Source: Strigops habroptila (Eukaryota; Chordata; Aves; Psittaciformes; Psittacidae). From it: a DNA stretch of 64,000 nt. The notes beneath the pieces were generated by a model. That model ran no database searches, was not told the DNA's origin, and saw only the letters and a list, made by a program, of their open reading frames with translations. The translations under genes were made by a program, and so were the position numbers. Below are positions 43,640 through 54,986 of this stretch, piece by piece. The stretch spans positions 27,308,252 through 27,372,251 of the forward strand of contig NC_044301.2 in the NCBI RefSeq assembly GCF_004027225.2. The letters run 5' to 3'. Numbering within the stretch: position 1 is the stretch's first letter; every line of letters begins with the position of its first letter.

Positions 43640-45398
43640 ATAGAATCATAGAATCATAGAATCGTAAGGGTTAGAAAGGACCTTAAGATCATCTAGTTCC
43701 AACCCCCCTGCCATGGGCAGGGACACCTTGCCCTAAACCATGTGGCTCAAGGCTCTGTCCAACCTGGCCTTGAACACCGCCAGGGATGGAGCATCCACAA
43801 CCTCCCTGGGCAACCCATTCCAGTGCTTCACCACCCTCACTGTAAAGAACTTCTTCCTTATATCTAATCTAAACTTCCTCTGTTTAAGTTTGAACCCATT
43901 ACCCCTTGTCCTACCACTACAGTCCCTAAGGAAGAGTCCCTCCCCAGCATCCTTGTAGGCCCCCTTCAGATACTGGAAGGCTGCTAGGAGGTCACCACGC
44001 AGCCTTCTCTTCTCCAGGCTGAACAGCCCCAACTTTCTCAGCCTGTCTTCATATGGGAGGTGCTCCAGCCCTCTTATCATCCTCGTGGCCCTCCTCTGGA
44101 CTCGCTCCAACAGCTCCATGTCCTTTTTATGTTGAGGACACCAGAACTGTACGCAGTACTCCAAGTGGGGTCTCACAAGAGCAGAGTAGAGGGGCGGGAT
44201 CACCTCCTTCGACCTGCTGGCCATGCTCCTCTTGATGCAGCCCAGGCTACGGTTGGCTTTCTGGGCTGCAAGCGCACACTGCCCGCTCATGTTAAGCTTC
44301 TCATCAACCAACACTCCCAAGTCTTTCTCCTCAGGGCTGCTCTCAATCGAGTCTTGACACTGCCTGTAGCTGTGCTTGGGATTGCCCTGACCCAGGTGCA
44401 GGACCTTTCACGTGGCCTTGTTGAACTTCATGAGGTTTGTGCAGGACCACCTCTCAAGCGTGTCAAGGTCCCTCTGGATGGCATCCCTTCCCTCCAGCGT
44501 ATCAACCGAACCGCTCAGCTTGGTGTCATCAGCAAACTTGCTGAGGGCGCACTCAATCCCAGTGCCCATGTCGCCGACAAAGATATTGAACAAGACAGGT
44601 CCCAACACTGACCCCTGAGGGACCCCACACATTACTGTTTTTCACCTGGACATTGAGCTGTTGACCACAACTCTTTGCGTGCGGCCATCCAGCCAATTCT
44701 TTATCCACCGAGTGGTCATCCATCAAATTGATGTCTCTCCAATTTAGAGACAAGTACATCATGCGGGACAGTGTCAAACGCTTTGCACAAGTCCAGGTAG
44801 ATGATGTCAACTGCTCTGCGCCTATCCACCAGTACTGTAGCCCCATCATAGAAGGCCACCAAATTGGTCAGGCAGGATTTCCCCTTAGTAAAACCATGTT
44901 GGCTGTCACCAACCACCTCATTGTTTTTGATGTGCCTTAGCATGCTTTCCAGGAGAATCTGCTGCAGGATTTTGCCAGGCACAGAGGTGATGCTGACTGG
45001 TCTGTAGTTCCCTGGGTCTTGCATTTTCCCTTTCTTGAAAATGGGTGTTATATTACCCTTCTTTCAGTCATCAGGAACTTCACCTGACTGCCATGATTTT
45101 TCAAATATGATGGACAGTGGCTTAGCAACTTCATTCGCCAGCTCCTTCAGGACCCGCGGATGGATTTCATCAGGTCCTGTGGACTTGTGCACATTCAGGT
45201 TCTTAAGATGGTCTCGAACCTGATCCTCTCCTACAGTGGGCCTAAGGTCTTCATTCTCCCAGTCCCCGCATCTGCCTTCCAAGACTTGGGTGGTGTGGTC
45301 AGAGCATTTGCCAGTGAAGACTGAGGAAAAGAAGTCATTGAGAACCTCAGCCTTCTCCAAATCCGGGGTAGCCAGTTCTCCCGATAGCTTCTGAATCG
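43640..45398 (-). mobile_element. CR1, RT half, copy 2
   Basis: A 1.76-kb CR1 with octamer tail at 43640-43664. The minus-strand ORF2 is in several frames: 44320-43733 (195 codons, [12 protein letters not shown]), 44632-44408 ([20 protein letters not shown]), 45024-44716 ([22 protein letters not shown]) and 45360-45064 (the linker, with [17 protein letters not shown]). The endonuclease is absent. It joins an opposite-strand LTR scrap at 45398. Confidence 0.93.
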
Positions 45399-45510
45399 AA
45401 TTCTTTCAATTCTCCTCCCCATCCCTCCAGGAGCAGGGGGGGAAGAATGGGGGGAAGTGAGTGAGCAGCTGCATGGTTTTGAGTTCCCGGATGGGCTTAA
45501 ACCATGACAC
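45399..45510 (+). repeat. ERVL LTR end fragment
   Basis: About 112 bases matching the U5 end of the LTR in plus orientation, ending GGGCTTAAACCATGACA. Nothing of the provirus remains on either side. Confidence 0.82.
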
Positions 45511-48486
45511 ACATAAATTTTAACTCCACCCTTCTACTCCCAGGAATTTACACCATTTTTCTATTAGGTCTGCTAAGGAGCCCCAGCACTTGCACCGAAA
45601 AAGAAAAAAAAGAGTGATTGAACTACATATTTGTACTTACAGTTGTCTGGCTTGAGCTGACTTTTGGCAATTCCAAAGTACTGGGGATTTTTGATTATGG
45701 GAATCTGTCATCCCAATGATGACTGCATCAGGACCCCTCAGAAGAAGATGGATTGTTACTGCCATTTGAGATGTGATGGAGGGGATTTGCTGAACCATCA
45801 TCATTGCTAATAACTGAAGAAGGACCTTGCTGATCTTACCTTAGGATTTTTATGCGTCTGGCCATTAGCAGTGGGAATCTGATATAATTTTTTGTACTAT
45901 AGATCACCTAGACTAAATAGATCAAGGTCTAACATACTGTGTCACTGGGAAAGATCTCCATATTTGATGAACTCCTATCATTCTCAGAAATAAGCTACGA
46001 AATACATAAATTAACTTTCTTACCTTATGCCCTAATCTCATCATGCTGCAATAGTTCCTTTTCCCACAAAGCTGGTGAACAACCACCTTCCATTTGAGAT
46101 GGCATTATAACATGACGAGAGACATGGAGGAGATGGGCTCATCCTAACATGGGAAGCTGTATGATTCCTGAAGGACAAAATGGCTGAGAGCCAAAATCCA
46201 GAAGACAATTTGCACAGTCACAGTAGGTGCATGGCAGAAGAGCAGTGGAAAACACTCCTCCCACTCCACTGTGAGATCTGGGGTCATTTCACAGGGTCTT
46301 GTCCAGCCCAGGGGAACGTTTCTCTGCCTTATAAGGCCCCATCTAGAAACTTTCCTTAAGGAGAGGTTTATTTTGATCAGTAATTTAGTAACAAGTTTTG
46401 TTGTTTGTTTGTGTGTGTATTTGCATATATCATTATTCACATTTTATTCTTGTAAGCATGGCTTGCAGGAATAAAATGCGAATAATTTGGCATGTGGCTA
46501 TTTCAACCATAGCTTTAGAGGCTCATGCATGCTCCTCCCCCTATCCTGCTTTCTTTTATCCCTAACTAGTTTAATGATGCATGAGGGAAATCTCATTCTT
46601 TGAAAAAGTACTTCCTCCACTGGCTTGAAACATTAGAAGCAATTTTTCAAATGCCTTGTACTTCACTGGAAAGTCCCTGTTGACAAATGTAAGTGAAGCC
46701 CAGATGTCTGCAATTTATCAAATGGAATACTAATACCAAGGCTGGTTTTGTCATTACTGACCACCCAAATCCTCAAAAGACTGATTCTACTAGGAAAGTT
46801 ACCAGGATTAATTTTTTGGTGAAGATTTTTTCCAATGAAGTGCAGAGCCTAACAAACTGTTAGTCCCTCAGATGGCATGCAAGACACATTTTTCAAGTGC
46901 ATATGACTATGTTCAGTAGAAATAGCGTGCAAACGTGAAAAAAACTTGTTTATTTTTTCTAGAAATTGTACTTAGGTCTCCAAAATTTCTGAATGTCAGG
47001 CTAATGGCACCAAAAAGAAAGCAGACAAATACACATTTTCTTGGAAATAATGCAGTCTTTTTATACTAATACAGCTTTAGTATGAGGGTCAAATCCCTTC
47101 CTTTACAGCGAATGGGTGAATTTTCTTGGCTATGCACTTAGAGGCACTCTAAGTCTTTCATCCTTGCTGTTCTCTGCTTCACAGGAGGAGGCTGTTTTGT
47201 CATCATTTACTTCTACCATGGCATCATTTGCTTCTACAGCAATGGCATGGAAAAGTATCCATCACACATTTCTAGGACAGTAAAGAAGGATATTCAATAG
47301 GAATTCATAGCAACTATGTGAGTACTTGGCTGCTGGCCAGGGTCAATCCACCACACTCACCTAAGCAGTCTCAGGCAAAAAAAAAAAAAAGGCTTGCAAA
47401 TACAGAATCAGAAAGAACATATGGTTCTGGTTTGCACTTGGCATGGCATTGGTAGCACGTATTCCCAGACTTTAGTTTAGATGGTCATAATCACTGTATT
47501 CATCTACTTCTCCCTCAACCTAAAACGTGCTGATGATATAAGCAATCTACTGTATGTACATTTACTCTCTGAACTATAAAAAGATTTCTTGGAGGCTACC
47601 ATATCCCACATCCCCCTTGCCACACATTTTTGTGCATCACGTATCACTTGAATTATCCCTGAAGTTACCACTAATGACTCAGCCATGATAGGAGGCAATA
47701 GAAGTAATAATTATCGAACCCAGGCAATTTTAGCTTTGTGGTTGGACCCATGTAGTTAATCCAGGGATACATCTGATTAGTCAAGTGTTAGAAGGCAGCT
47801 CAAGTAAAGAGGATTGCTTATAGAAATTACATTTGTACTGATGCTTTAATAACTATGACTTCTTCCATGAAAAAGGATGTTGATTACTAGGAAGATTTAT
47901 TGATAGATCTTGCACTAGCATTGGCTCTTCTTGCTTCAAGTCCTTGTTCCCAGAGCAAAAAAGACCAGTCTGTGCAGAGACATGGTAATGGCACACCATC
48001 AGTCAAAAGCGGGACAGTGAGTGAATATTAGCAGTCAGCATCAGCTCTGTTGGATTTCAAGCCCATACTGAATCTTCTCTCTTTTTCCTTTTGGGATAGA
48101 TTTATTTTTTCGCTACTTAAATACTTGTTCTCAAAAAGCACAAGACTTCTTTATCCATAAGACTCACATATTTCCTGTAGATTCTAATAAATCCTTTTTT
48201 TTCTGTATGATTAAAAGGCAAATTTCCTACTTCATCAGGAACAGAGACTCTTGTTATCAAGCTGAGATACAAGTTTCTTAACAGAATATGTATCTCATTT
48301 TTAGCTCAATTCTTGAATCCATGTCTATCTTCCAATTCCTCTAGAAGACATCTCATCAGTCATGGTTTGGCACACTTTTTTCAGACTGAGATGCTACAAA
48401 CTTTATTTTGAATGCTCTTTTATCTAAATTCAACAACTATAAGCAACTGTGATATTAAATAATGTTTATGCGATTGCATATTGCAC
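45511..48486. other. Non-repetitive DNA, no gene seen
   Basis: Nearly 3 kb without recognisable repeat, exon or RNA gene. An A14 run lies near 47378. Short frames have no recognisable motif. It could be more intron of the host gene or intergenic DNA. Confidence 0.5.
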
Positions 48487-48489
48487 TCC

Positions 48490-48585
48490 GCAGGCTGGAG
48501 ACCAGTGACGTCCCTCAGGGGTCAGTATTGGGACCAGTGTTATTTAACATCTTTGTCAGTGACATGGAGAGTGGGATTGAATGAA
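48490..48585 (+). mobile_element. Tiny CR1 RT fragment
   Basis: About 95 bases encode the RT block [29 protein letters not shown] region (compare 63330-63405). No tail is present, so it is a scrap left by deletion or another mechanism rather than a fresh insertion. Confidence 0.82.
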
Positions 48586-49600
48586 TTCAGAATTAAGTCT
48601 TCATATACTCACATTGTGTTCTCCAAATATGTTTCTAAATGTCTGAAGACTTGCATAAATTCAGAGATCATATATGTAAACCCAAACATTCAAGGGAAAG
48701 CACAAATGAAATAAATGTTGAGCAATTAAAAGTTTCTAAGATGTTAAGCCTCATTATGCTTTTTTTTCTTCACCAAGTACATATGGTTTATCCTTATGCG
48801 TAGTGTTACTTGGGGCTTTGATCCAAACAGAATATTCTGAAACAAAAATCAAGTTGCATTTTTACTTTTTCCAACTTGGAGGCAATCAAGTATAACATGA
48901 CATGTATGTCTAGTCCTTTTAAATGGATGGTATTTTATATGGAGAAAGCTCAAACTGCTGAGTAAAAGGCAGGAAAGCAAATAAAAAAATAATGTAGTTG
49001 CATTACATATAAAGATATTCTTATCAATTTTGTCAGTTTCTAATTTCAAGTAGAAAATTGAATAATTCATTCCAAGTTTTAGTTGCCGAACCACTGCTTC
49101 AAAGAGCAGTGCTGGCTAACAAAATGAGGCAAAAATGTCACCTCATATTTATTTTTAAATCTCTAATTATAAAAAATATATATTTTTTACCTAAAGATAC
49201 AAGCATTGATAGAAACCAAACAGATGAAAACCTAAGAGTTAAACGCAAAGACTTGAACACATTCTGACTTATAAAGAGGGTAGGAATTCCTGGGACATTT
49301 TGGATTGGTATTTCGCATTAGTCCTTTACAGATCAGATTTTCCAATGACTGAATTTATTTAGTAATTGGAGAAATTAATACCAGGAAAGGTTGAACAATC
49401 TGCCCTATGAATTTGTCCATGAAACAGAGACGTAACCCTCTTACTTTCTCTAGCTACTTGCAACACTAATAAGGCAGTACACAATACAATGATATTAACC
49501 TCAGGACTAATTAGAGTAAATCCAAACTTAGAACTTATGCTCTTATTTATAATTCTTCAGTAATTGCAGTATTTAAAAAATAGTTATTTTATACTATTAG
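48586..49600. other. A/T-rich DNA, nothing recognised
   Basis: About 1 kb with several A/T runs (for example TATATATTTTTT near 49177). No gene or repeat family identified. Confidence 0.5.
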
Positions 49601-50275
49601 TCACTGGGTGGAGTGCATGGAGCTCCACCTGGGGATGGATGAGGAGCTGACCGAGAGCTTACGGGTCAGGATTAAAGGGAGGGAAGGGACAGGGGACATT
49701 AGAGTGGGGGTCTGCTAAAAGCTGCCTTACCAGGAAGACCGAGTAGATGAGGCCCTCTATAGACAGATAGGTGAGGCCTTGCGTTCACAAGCCCTGGTCC
49801 TCATGGGGGCTTCAACCACCCGGATATTTGTTGGAGGGACAACACAGCAGAGCATAAGCGATCCAGGAGGTTCCTGGAATGCATTGATGATAACTTCCTT
49901 CTCCAAGTGATAGAGGAACCAACGAGGAAGGGGGTTATGATGGACCTCACCCTCACCAACAGGGAGGGGCTGGTGGGGAATGTGAAACCTGAGGGCAGCC
50001 TTGGCTGCAGTGACCATGAAATAGTGGAGTTTGAGATACTTCAGGGTGGCAAGGAGGGTGCGCAAGATGCTCGCTACCCTGGACTTCGGGGAGCAGGCTT
50101 TGGCTTCTTGAGGGATCTGCTTGGTATGGTACCATGGGATAAAGCCCTGGATGGAAGAGGGGCCCAAGAAAGCTGGTTAATATTCAAGGATCATCTCCTC
50201 CAGGCTCGGGGATATGCATCCTGACAAAGAGGAAGTCAGGCAAGAATGCCAGGAGGCCTGCATGGATGAACAAGG
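49601..50275 (+). pseudogene. CR1 ORF2 endonuclease fragment
   Basis: The plus strand encodes the late endonuclease domain (HPDICWRDNT-type at about 49818 and SDHEIVEFEIL at 50012) and the start of the linker. Frameshifts near 49800 break it. A minus-strand LTR begins at 50276; RT sequence of the same orientation follows after it at 50704 with a large gap between. Confidence 0.85.
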
Positions 50276-50703
50276 TGTCGTGGTTTGAGCCCAGCCGGTA
50301 ACTCGGAACCACGCAGCCACTTGCTCACTCCCCCCGCTTCTTCCTCCCCCCGCTCCCGGAGGGATGGGGAGGAGAATCAGAAGAATGTAACTCCCATGGG
50401 TTGAGATAAGAGCAGTCCAGTAACTAAGGTACCATACAAAACTACTACTGCTACCACCAATCGTAATAATGATAAGGGAAATAACAAGGGGAGAGGATAC
50501 AATTGCTCACCACCCGCCAACCGATACCCAGCCCGACCCGAGCAGCGATCTGGGCCTTCCGGGTAACTCCCCCCCCCCCGGTTTATATACTGGGCATGAC
50601 GTGCCATGGTATGGAATACCCCTTTGGCTAGTTTGGGTCAGGTGTCCTGTCTCTGCTTCCTCCCGGCTTCCCCTCCTCCCTGGCAAAGCATGAGACTGAG
50701 AAA
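50276..50703 (-). repeat. ERVL LTR, truncated
   Basis: A minus-strand LTR with intact U5 end (TGTCGTGGTTTGAGCC at 50276) but lacking the last ~140 bases of U3 after CATGAGACTGAGAAA. It lies in a CR1 that has also lost sequence at this place, so a deletion removed both. Confidence 0.9.
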
Positions 50704-51085
50704 CTGGAGAAGCATGGATTTGATGGATAGACCACTCAGTGGATAAGGAATTTTCCCAGTGTTTGCACTCAGAGTTGTGGTCAATAGCTTGATATCCAAG
50801 TGAAGACCAGTGATGAGTGGTGTTCCTCAGGGGTAGGTATAGGGACTGGTGCTGTTTAACATCTTTGTTGGCGACTGGGACAGTGGGATTGAGTGCACCC
50901 TAAGCAAGTTTGCTAACGACACCAAGCTGTGTGGTGCAGCTGACACGCTGGAGGGAAGGGATGCCATCCAGAGGGACTTTGAATGGCTTGAGAGATGGGC
51001 CTGTGCAAAACCTCATGAAGCTCAACAAGGCCAAGTGCAAGGTCCTGCACCTGTGTTGGGGCAATCCCAAGCAGATGCTCCACAG
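50704..51085 (+). pseudogene. CR1 RT fragment
   Basis: The plus strand carries RT sequence from the block before the GVPQG motif (at 50815) through FANDTKLCG (about 50905-50930) to the start of the thumb. The active-site box reads FAND rather than FADD. It ends near 51085 without a tail. Confidence 0.85.
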
Positions 51086-51693
51086 ATTATATACAGAGTA
51101 TATAATTTTATGGATGCTGCCACCCATATGAGATTTCAAAATGAGTTTAATAAAATTCGAGCCTTTAACAGTAGTGTTGCAAGCAGCATTTAATCTATTT
51201 AATGGTTTGGCTCATTGATCTACAAGTTCATATAACTAGGAAGAGGGTAAAATAGAATTATATATACTTTAGTAAAAGATCCTATGAAGCTCTTATCAGT
51301 TTAAAATGAGTTATGACCAAGACATAGTAAAACTTGACCTCTCTAGTCAGCATTTCAGAGGCCAAATATATTTTGGGTTAACAGTCCCCTAGCCTGCCAA
51401 CAATAATAATTTATTATCTTAATCTCATTTTCCTTCATCTGATTTGTTTTGGTTTGGTTTATTTCCTGGTATGAAACATTGGAAGATGTGGTTGTTTTCC
51501 AAGCAGGCAGCAGAAACTGAAACATTTCTGTTCAGCATTCTTAAGGAGAATATACTGCACCTTTCTCAAGGAGAGTCACTACCCTCATGTCTTCCAGCAC
51601 CATATCCAGTGGATGTTTCCTTTCACAGTACTGCTGCTGCTGCTGTACTTGTTCTGATTGCTAGTGATTAATGAGTCAAGGACATTAAAACCT
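51086..51693. other. No recognisable feature
   Basis: About 600 bases of A/T-rich DNA with a CTG-rich stretch at 51630-51645. No gene or repeat identified. Confidence 0.5.
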
Positions 51694-52038
51694 TCTCCTG
51701 GGTTCAGCAGTAGCAGTTATTTTCCTCCTTCCTAATAGCTGGTGCAGTGCTGTGTTTTCGACTTTAGCCTGAGAACAGTGCTGATAACACACCGATGTTT
51801 TTAGTTGTTGCAAAGTAACGTTTACTCCAATCAAGGACTTCTCAGTCTCATGCTCTGCCAGTGAGGAGGGGCAAGGGAAGCCATGAGGAAGCAGAGACAG
51901 GACACCTGACCCAAATTAGCCAAAGGGATATTCCATACCACAGCACGTCATGGCCAGTATGTAAACTGGGGAGAGTTAGCCCGAAGGCCCAGATCGCTGC
52001 TTGGGTCCGGCTGGGTATCGGTCAGCAGGTGGTGAGCC
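51694..52038 (+). repeat. Older ERVL LTR, 3'-truncated
   Basis: A plus-strand LTR starting CTCCTGGGTTCAGCAGTAGC and running to GGTGGTGAGC at about 52038. There it joins gag directly, so the U5 end, primer site and leader ORF are missing. It is the remains of the element into which the 52925 LTR later inserted. Confidence 0.85.
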
Positions 52039-52924
52039 CTTGAAAGCACCCTGCTCCTTTTGCTGGGAATCAGCATGTTTCTGCATATGTTCTCGATGTT
52101 TTGCCTATGGCATGAACACCCTGAGAACGCCTGATCTTGTCCAATCTCAGAAGCTAAGCAGGGTCCGGCTTGGGTCTTGTCTAAGGTTTAATGACTATTT
52201 AAGAATACCACCAAGAGATCTTCCCCGAGGGTGGACAGTCATGAGTGGCAGGGCGTGCAGGATTGTATGGGCAAGCTCCTAGACCAGCTGGCCCCTCCAG
52301 TGCATTGGAATTTCACTCCTGAACAAATGTGGAATCCGGAAAAATTAGCAGAACACTTAGACAAGGTGTGCTGTCATTCTGGCAATACTGGAGAGGGACA
52401 ACTTACTGCGCTGTGCTGGGGTTTGGCCTATGCCTACAGAGCCCTGTTCTGTAAGGAGCAGGAAAAAGATGTCTCTGGATCTGATGGCAAAGCAACACAC
52501 AACGCAGCTACTCAAACCCCAAGCACAGCAGCTCCCCCAACTCCAGCGACAAGCACAGCAGCTACTCAAACCTTGACAACAGACATTGCAGCCACTTCAA
52601 CCCTAGTGAAAGACACTGCAGCTACTCCAAGTCCAATGACAGGCACTGCAGGCACTCCAACCTCAGTGAAAGACACTGCAGCCACTCCAATCTCAGTGAC
52701 AGACACTGCAGCCTCTTCAAGCCCAGTGACAGACACTGCAGCCACACCAATCCCAGTGATAGCAGCCACTCCAACTCCAGTGAAAGATATGGAATCTGAA
52801 CCAAAGGATCAATCCATGCCACTATCCGTCGCCCCTACAAGCAAGAAGAAAAGCAAACGAAAGGCATGAAAAACAACTCGTGCAGCGAAGGAAGATGAAG
52901 ACTCAGCGGGCGAAATAGAGAGGG
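52039..52924 (+). pseudogene. gag: Older ERVL gag with 5S segment
   Basis: Starts at the hydrophobic LLLLLGISMFLHM-type region, passes the 5S-like block (52103-52168) and a broken basic region. It then has a 212-codon frame (52231-52869) with DSHEWQGVQD, WAPPVHWNFTPEQ-like sequence, CWGLAYAYRAL and a Thr/Ala/Pro domain. The repeat unit here is about 13 residues (39 nt; KDTAATP-type) instead of 27, so the tract evolved separately. It ends with a Lys-rich tail and is cut by the next LTR. Confidence 0.8.
52103..52168 (+). other. 5S rRNA-derived segment, least altered 3' half
   Basis: About 52 of 66 positions match 5S rRNA nucleotides 1-66 gap-free. The second half is closest to 5S of all copies: AGAAGCTAAGCAGGGTC (52149-52165) is exact apart from the first base context, whereas the younger copies share GCAGTATC here. 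Similarity may extend to about 52174. Confidence 0.83.
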
Positions 52925-53490
52925 TGTCCTGGGTTCAGCTATAGAAGTCATTTTCTCCTTCTTAGTAGCTGGTGCAGTGCTGTGGTTTTGACTTTCAGCC
53001 TGGGAACAATGCTGATAACACACCGATGTTTTTAGTTCTTGCGAAGTAATGTTTACTCCGACCAAGGACTTTCTCAGTCTCATGCTCTGCCAGGGAGGAG
53101 GGGAAGCCGAGAGGAAGCAGAGACAGGACACCTGACCCAAACTAGCCAAAGGGGTATTCCATACCATGGCACGTCATGCCCAGTATATAAACTGGGGGAG
53201 TTACCCAGAAGGCCCAGATCGCTGCTCGGGTCGGGCTGGGTATCGGTCGGCGGGTGGTGAGCAATTGTATCCTCTCCCCTTGTTATTTCCCTTATCATTA
53301 TTATTATTGGTGGTAGCAGTAGTGGTTTTGTATTGTACCTTAGTTACTGGACTGCACTTATCTCAACCCGTGGGAGTTACGTTCTTCCGATTCTCCTCCC
53401 CATCCCTCCGGGAGCGGGGGGAGGAAGAAGGGAGGGAGTGAGCGAGCGGCTGCGTGGTTCCGAGTTACCGGCTGGGCTCAAACCACGACA
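52925..53490 (+). repeat. ERVL 5' LTR
   Basis: A complete 566-bp LTR from TGTCCTGGGTTCAGC to AAACCACGACA, with TATATAAA at 53184-53191. No AATAAA or ATTAAA is visible downstream of the TATA box. A GGTGGTGAGC (about 53252-53261) resembles a splice donor. It serves the plus-strand provirus that follows. Confidence 0.94.
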
Positions 53491-53498
53491 GTTCTTTG

Positions 53499-53516
53499 TG
53501 GCGCCCAACATGGGGC
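53499..53516 (+). promoter_or_regulatory. ERVL primer-binding site, tRNA-Lys1,2
   Basis: TGGCGCCCAACATGGGGC matches the tRNA-Lys1,2 site at 17 of 18 positions. It starts eight bases after the LTR, a wider gap than the two bases in the class II proviruses nearby. Confidence 0.92.
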
Positions 53517-53552
53517 ACGAAGGGTTGAGATAACGACAGATCTGACCGGAGT

Positions 53553-53861
53553 GTGTCTAATCATATTTGTGATAAGCATTCATTGTTACTACTTGTCACA
53601 ATGTTGATTTCTTTGCTCTCAGAGTTGTTGCGCTTGATCTCAGAGTTTCAGCATGTTGTACCTTCCTTACAGCCAGTATTTGCTGTTTTAGCGTTTATCA
53701 GCCGGGGGGCCTGGGCTAAGGTTCTTGTTTCACTGTACTTCATGGTAATGGCTTGTAATACAATAGACTCACCGATCATGAAACTGGTCTGGCTTGCGCT
53801 CCCAGCGTGGTCATCACCTCTACACTTTGGGAGGTATATAGTGAAATTTTTTGGCAATTAG
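53553..53861 (+). pseudogene. Hydrophobic leader ORF of ERVL
   Basis: A 102-codon open frame 36 bases after the primer site, the longest of the four copies. Hydrophobic stretches occur around residues 10-28 (LLLLVTMLISLLSELL), 37-50, 56-69 and 76-90. The N-terminal MSNHICDKH and the C-terminal GRYIVKFFGN are shared with other copies. It ends shortly before gag; an AG-containing T-rich tract lies between. No cleavage site or enzyme motif is visible. Confidence 0.6.
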
Positions 53862-53879
53862 ATTTTTTTTTTTTTCTCC

Positions 53880-54986
53880 TCAGGGGGTGAACCTACGAAG
53901 GAGGCATTCCCTTACACCCCCGGCACCCCCACCAGGCTATTTAAAACAGCATTTGAGAGTTCTGAAGGTTTTGGATAGCCTTTGAATACCCTTGAGACCT
54001 GCCTGCTGATTGTGCTGGGGATCAGCATGTCGGCACACGTACGGAGTGTTTTTTACCCACAGCCATCCCACCCTGGGAACACCCTGTTTCGTCTGATCTC
54101 GAAAGTTAAGCAGTATCGGGTTCAAGTCTGGTCTAGGGTTAGACGACGATATAGGAGGACCACCAAGAGATTTTCCCCGAGGCTGGACAGTCATGAGTGG
54201 CAGGGTGTGTGGGATAGTATGGGCAAGTATCTAGGCCAGTGGGCCCCTCCAGTGCTTTGGAACTTCACCCCTGAACAAGTGCAACATCCGGAAAAACTAG
54301 TAAAACACTTAAACGAGGTGTGCTGTCGTCCTGGTTATACCAGAGAGGGACGACTCGCTGCAACGTGCTGGGGCTTGGCCTACGCCTACAGAGCCCTGCT
54401 CAACACTATCCAGCACCTTCAAAGGGAAAAAAATGTCTCTGGATCTGATGGCAAAGCAATGGACAACACAACTACTCCAACTCCAAGGACAGCAGCTACA
54501 CCAGCCCCAGTGACAAGCACAGCAGTTACTCAAACCCCGACAGCAAAAGACAATGCAGCTGTTGGTGTTAATCAACCCCTAAACACAGCAGCTGCACCAA
54601 CCCCTGCAACAGACACTGCAGCCACTCCAACCCTAGTGGCAGACACTGCAGCCACTCCAGCCACAGTGATAGACACTGCAGCTAAATCAAATGGCCAATT
54701 TGTGACAATTTGTGTAAGCAAAAGCAAACGAGAGGCACAAAGAGCAACCCATGCTGTGAAGAAAGAAGAAGTCCCAATGCATTTACTACAGGGGACAGCA
54801 TCTGAACAAGAGTTACTACTACATGGGTCAGAGGAAGAGGAAGAAGAAGAAGAGGTGACTTCTCGACCCCGGACCTCGACCGAGCTGCGGAATATGAGAA
54901 AAGATTTCACCCATCTTCCAGGGGAGCACATCATCACCTGGTTGCTCCGATGCTGGGACAATGGGGCCGACGGTCACGAACTATAA
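53880..54986 (+). pseudogene. gag: ERVL-like gag, N-terminal half
   Basis: Frame open from 53982 for 334 codons, with a stop codon just upstream (near 53968-53970) where sister copies read through, so the true N-terminus is lost. In order: hydrophobic LETCLLIVLGISM, the 22 residues encoded by 5S-like DNA, a basic RRRYRRTTKRF block, DSHEWQGVWDSMGKYLGQWAPP, AATCWGLAYAYRALL, the Thr/Ala/Pro tract (about residues 165-245), a Glu-rich run (about 285-297) and a short tail. It stops at 54986; the gag C-terminus continues in another frame from 55128. Confidence 0.82.
54055..54120 (+). other. 5S rRNA-derived segment in gag
   Basis: About 54 of 66 positions agree with 5S rRNA nucleotides 1-66, with no gap. 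GCCATCCCACCCTGG (54063-54076 region) and CGTCTGATCTCG (54090-54101) are exact. It is translated within the gag frame. The 5S copy is in the sense orientation of the viral RNA. Confidence 0.87.

Noticed and set aside
45511..48486. Further UBAP1 exons
   Set aside because: I looked for the conserved N-terminal UBAP1 residues after the first exon and saw no match in any unique segment.
53252..53261. LTR splice donor feeding gag at 52039
   Set aside because: The old copy joins LTR to gag just after this site, but the GTGAGC bases remain at the junction, so a spliced-RNA origin is not supported.
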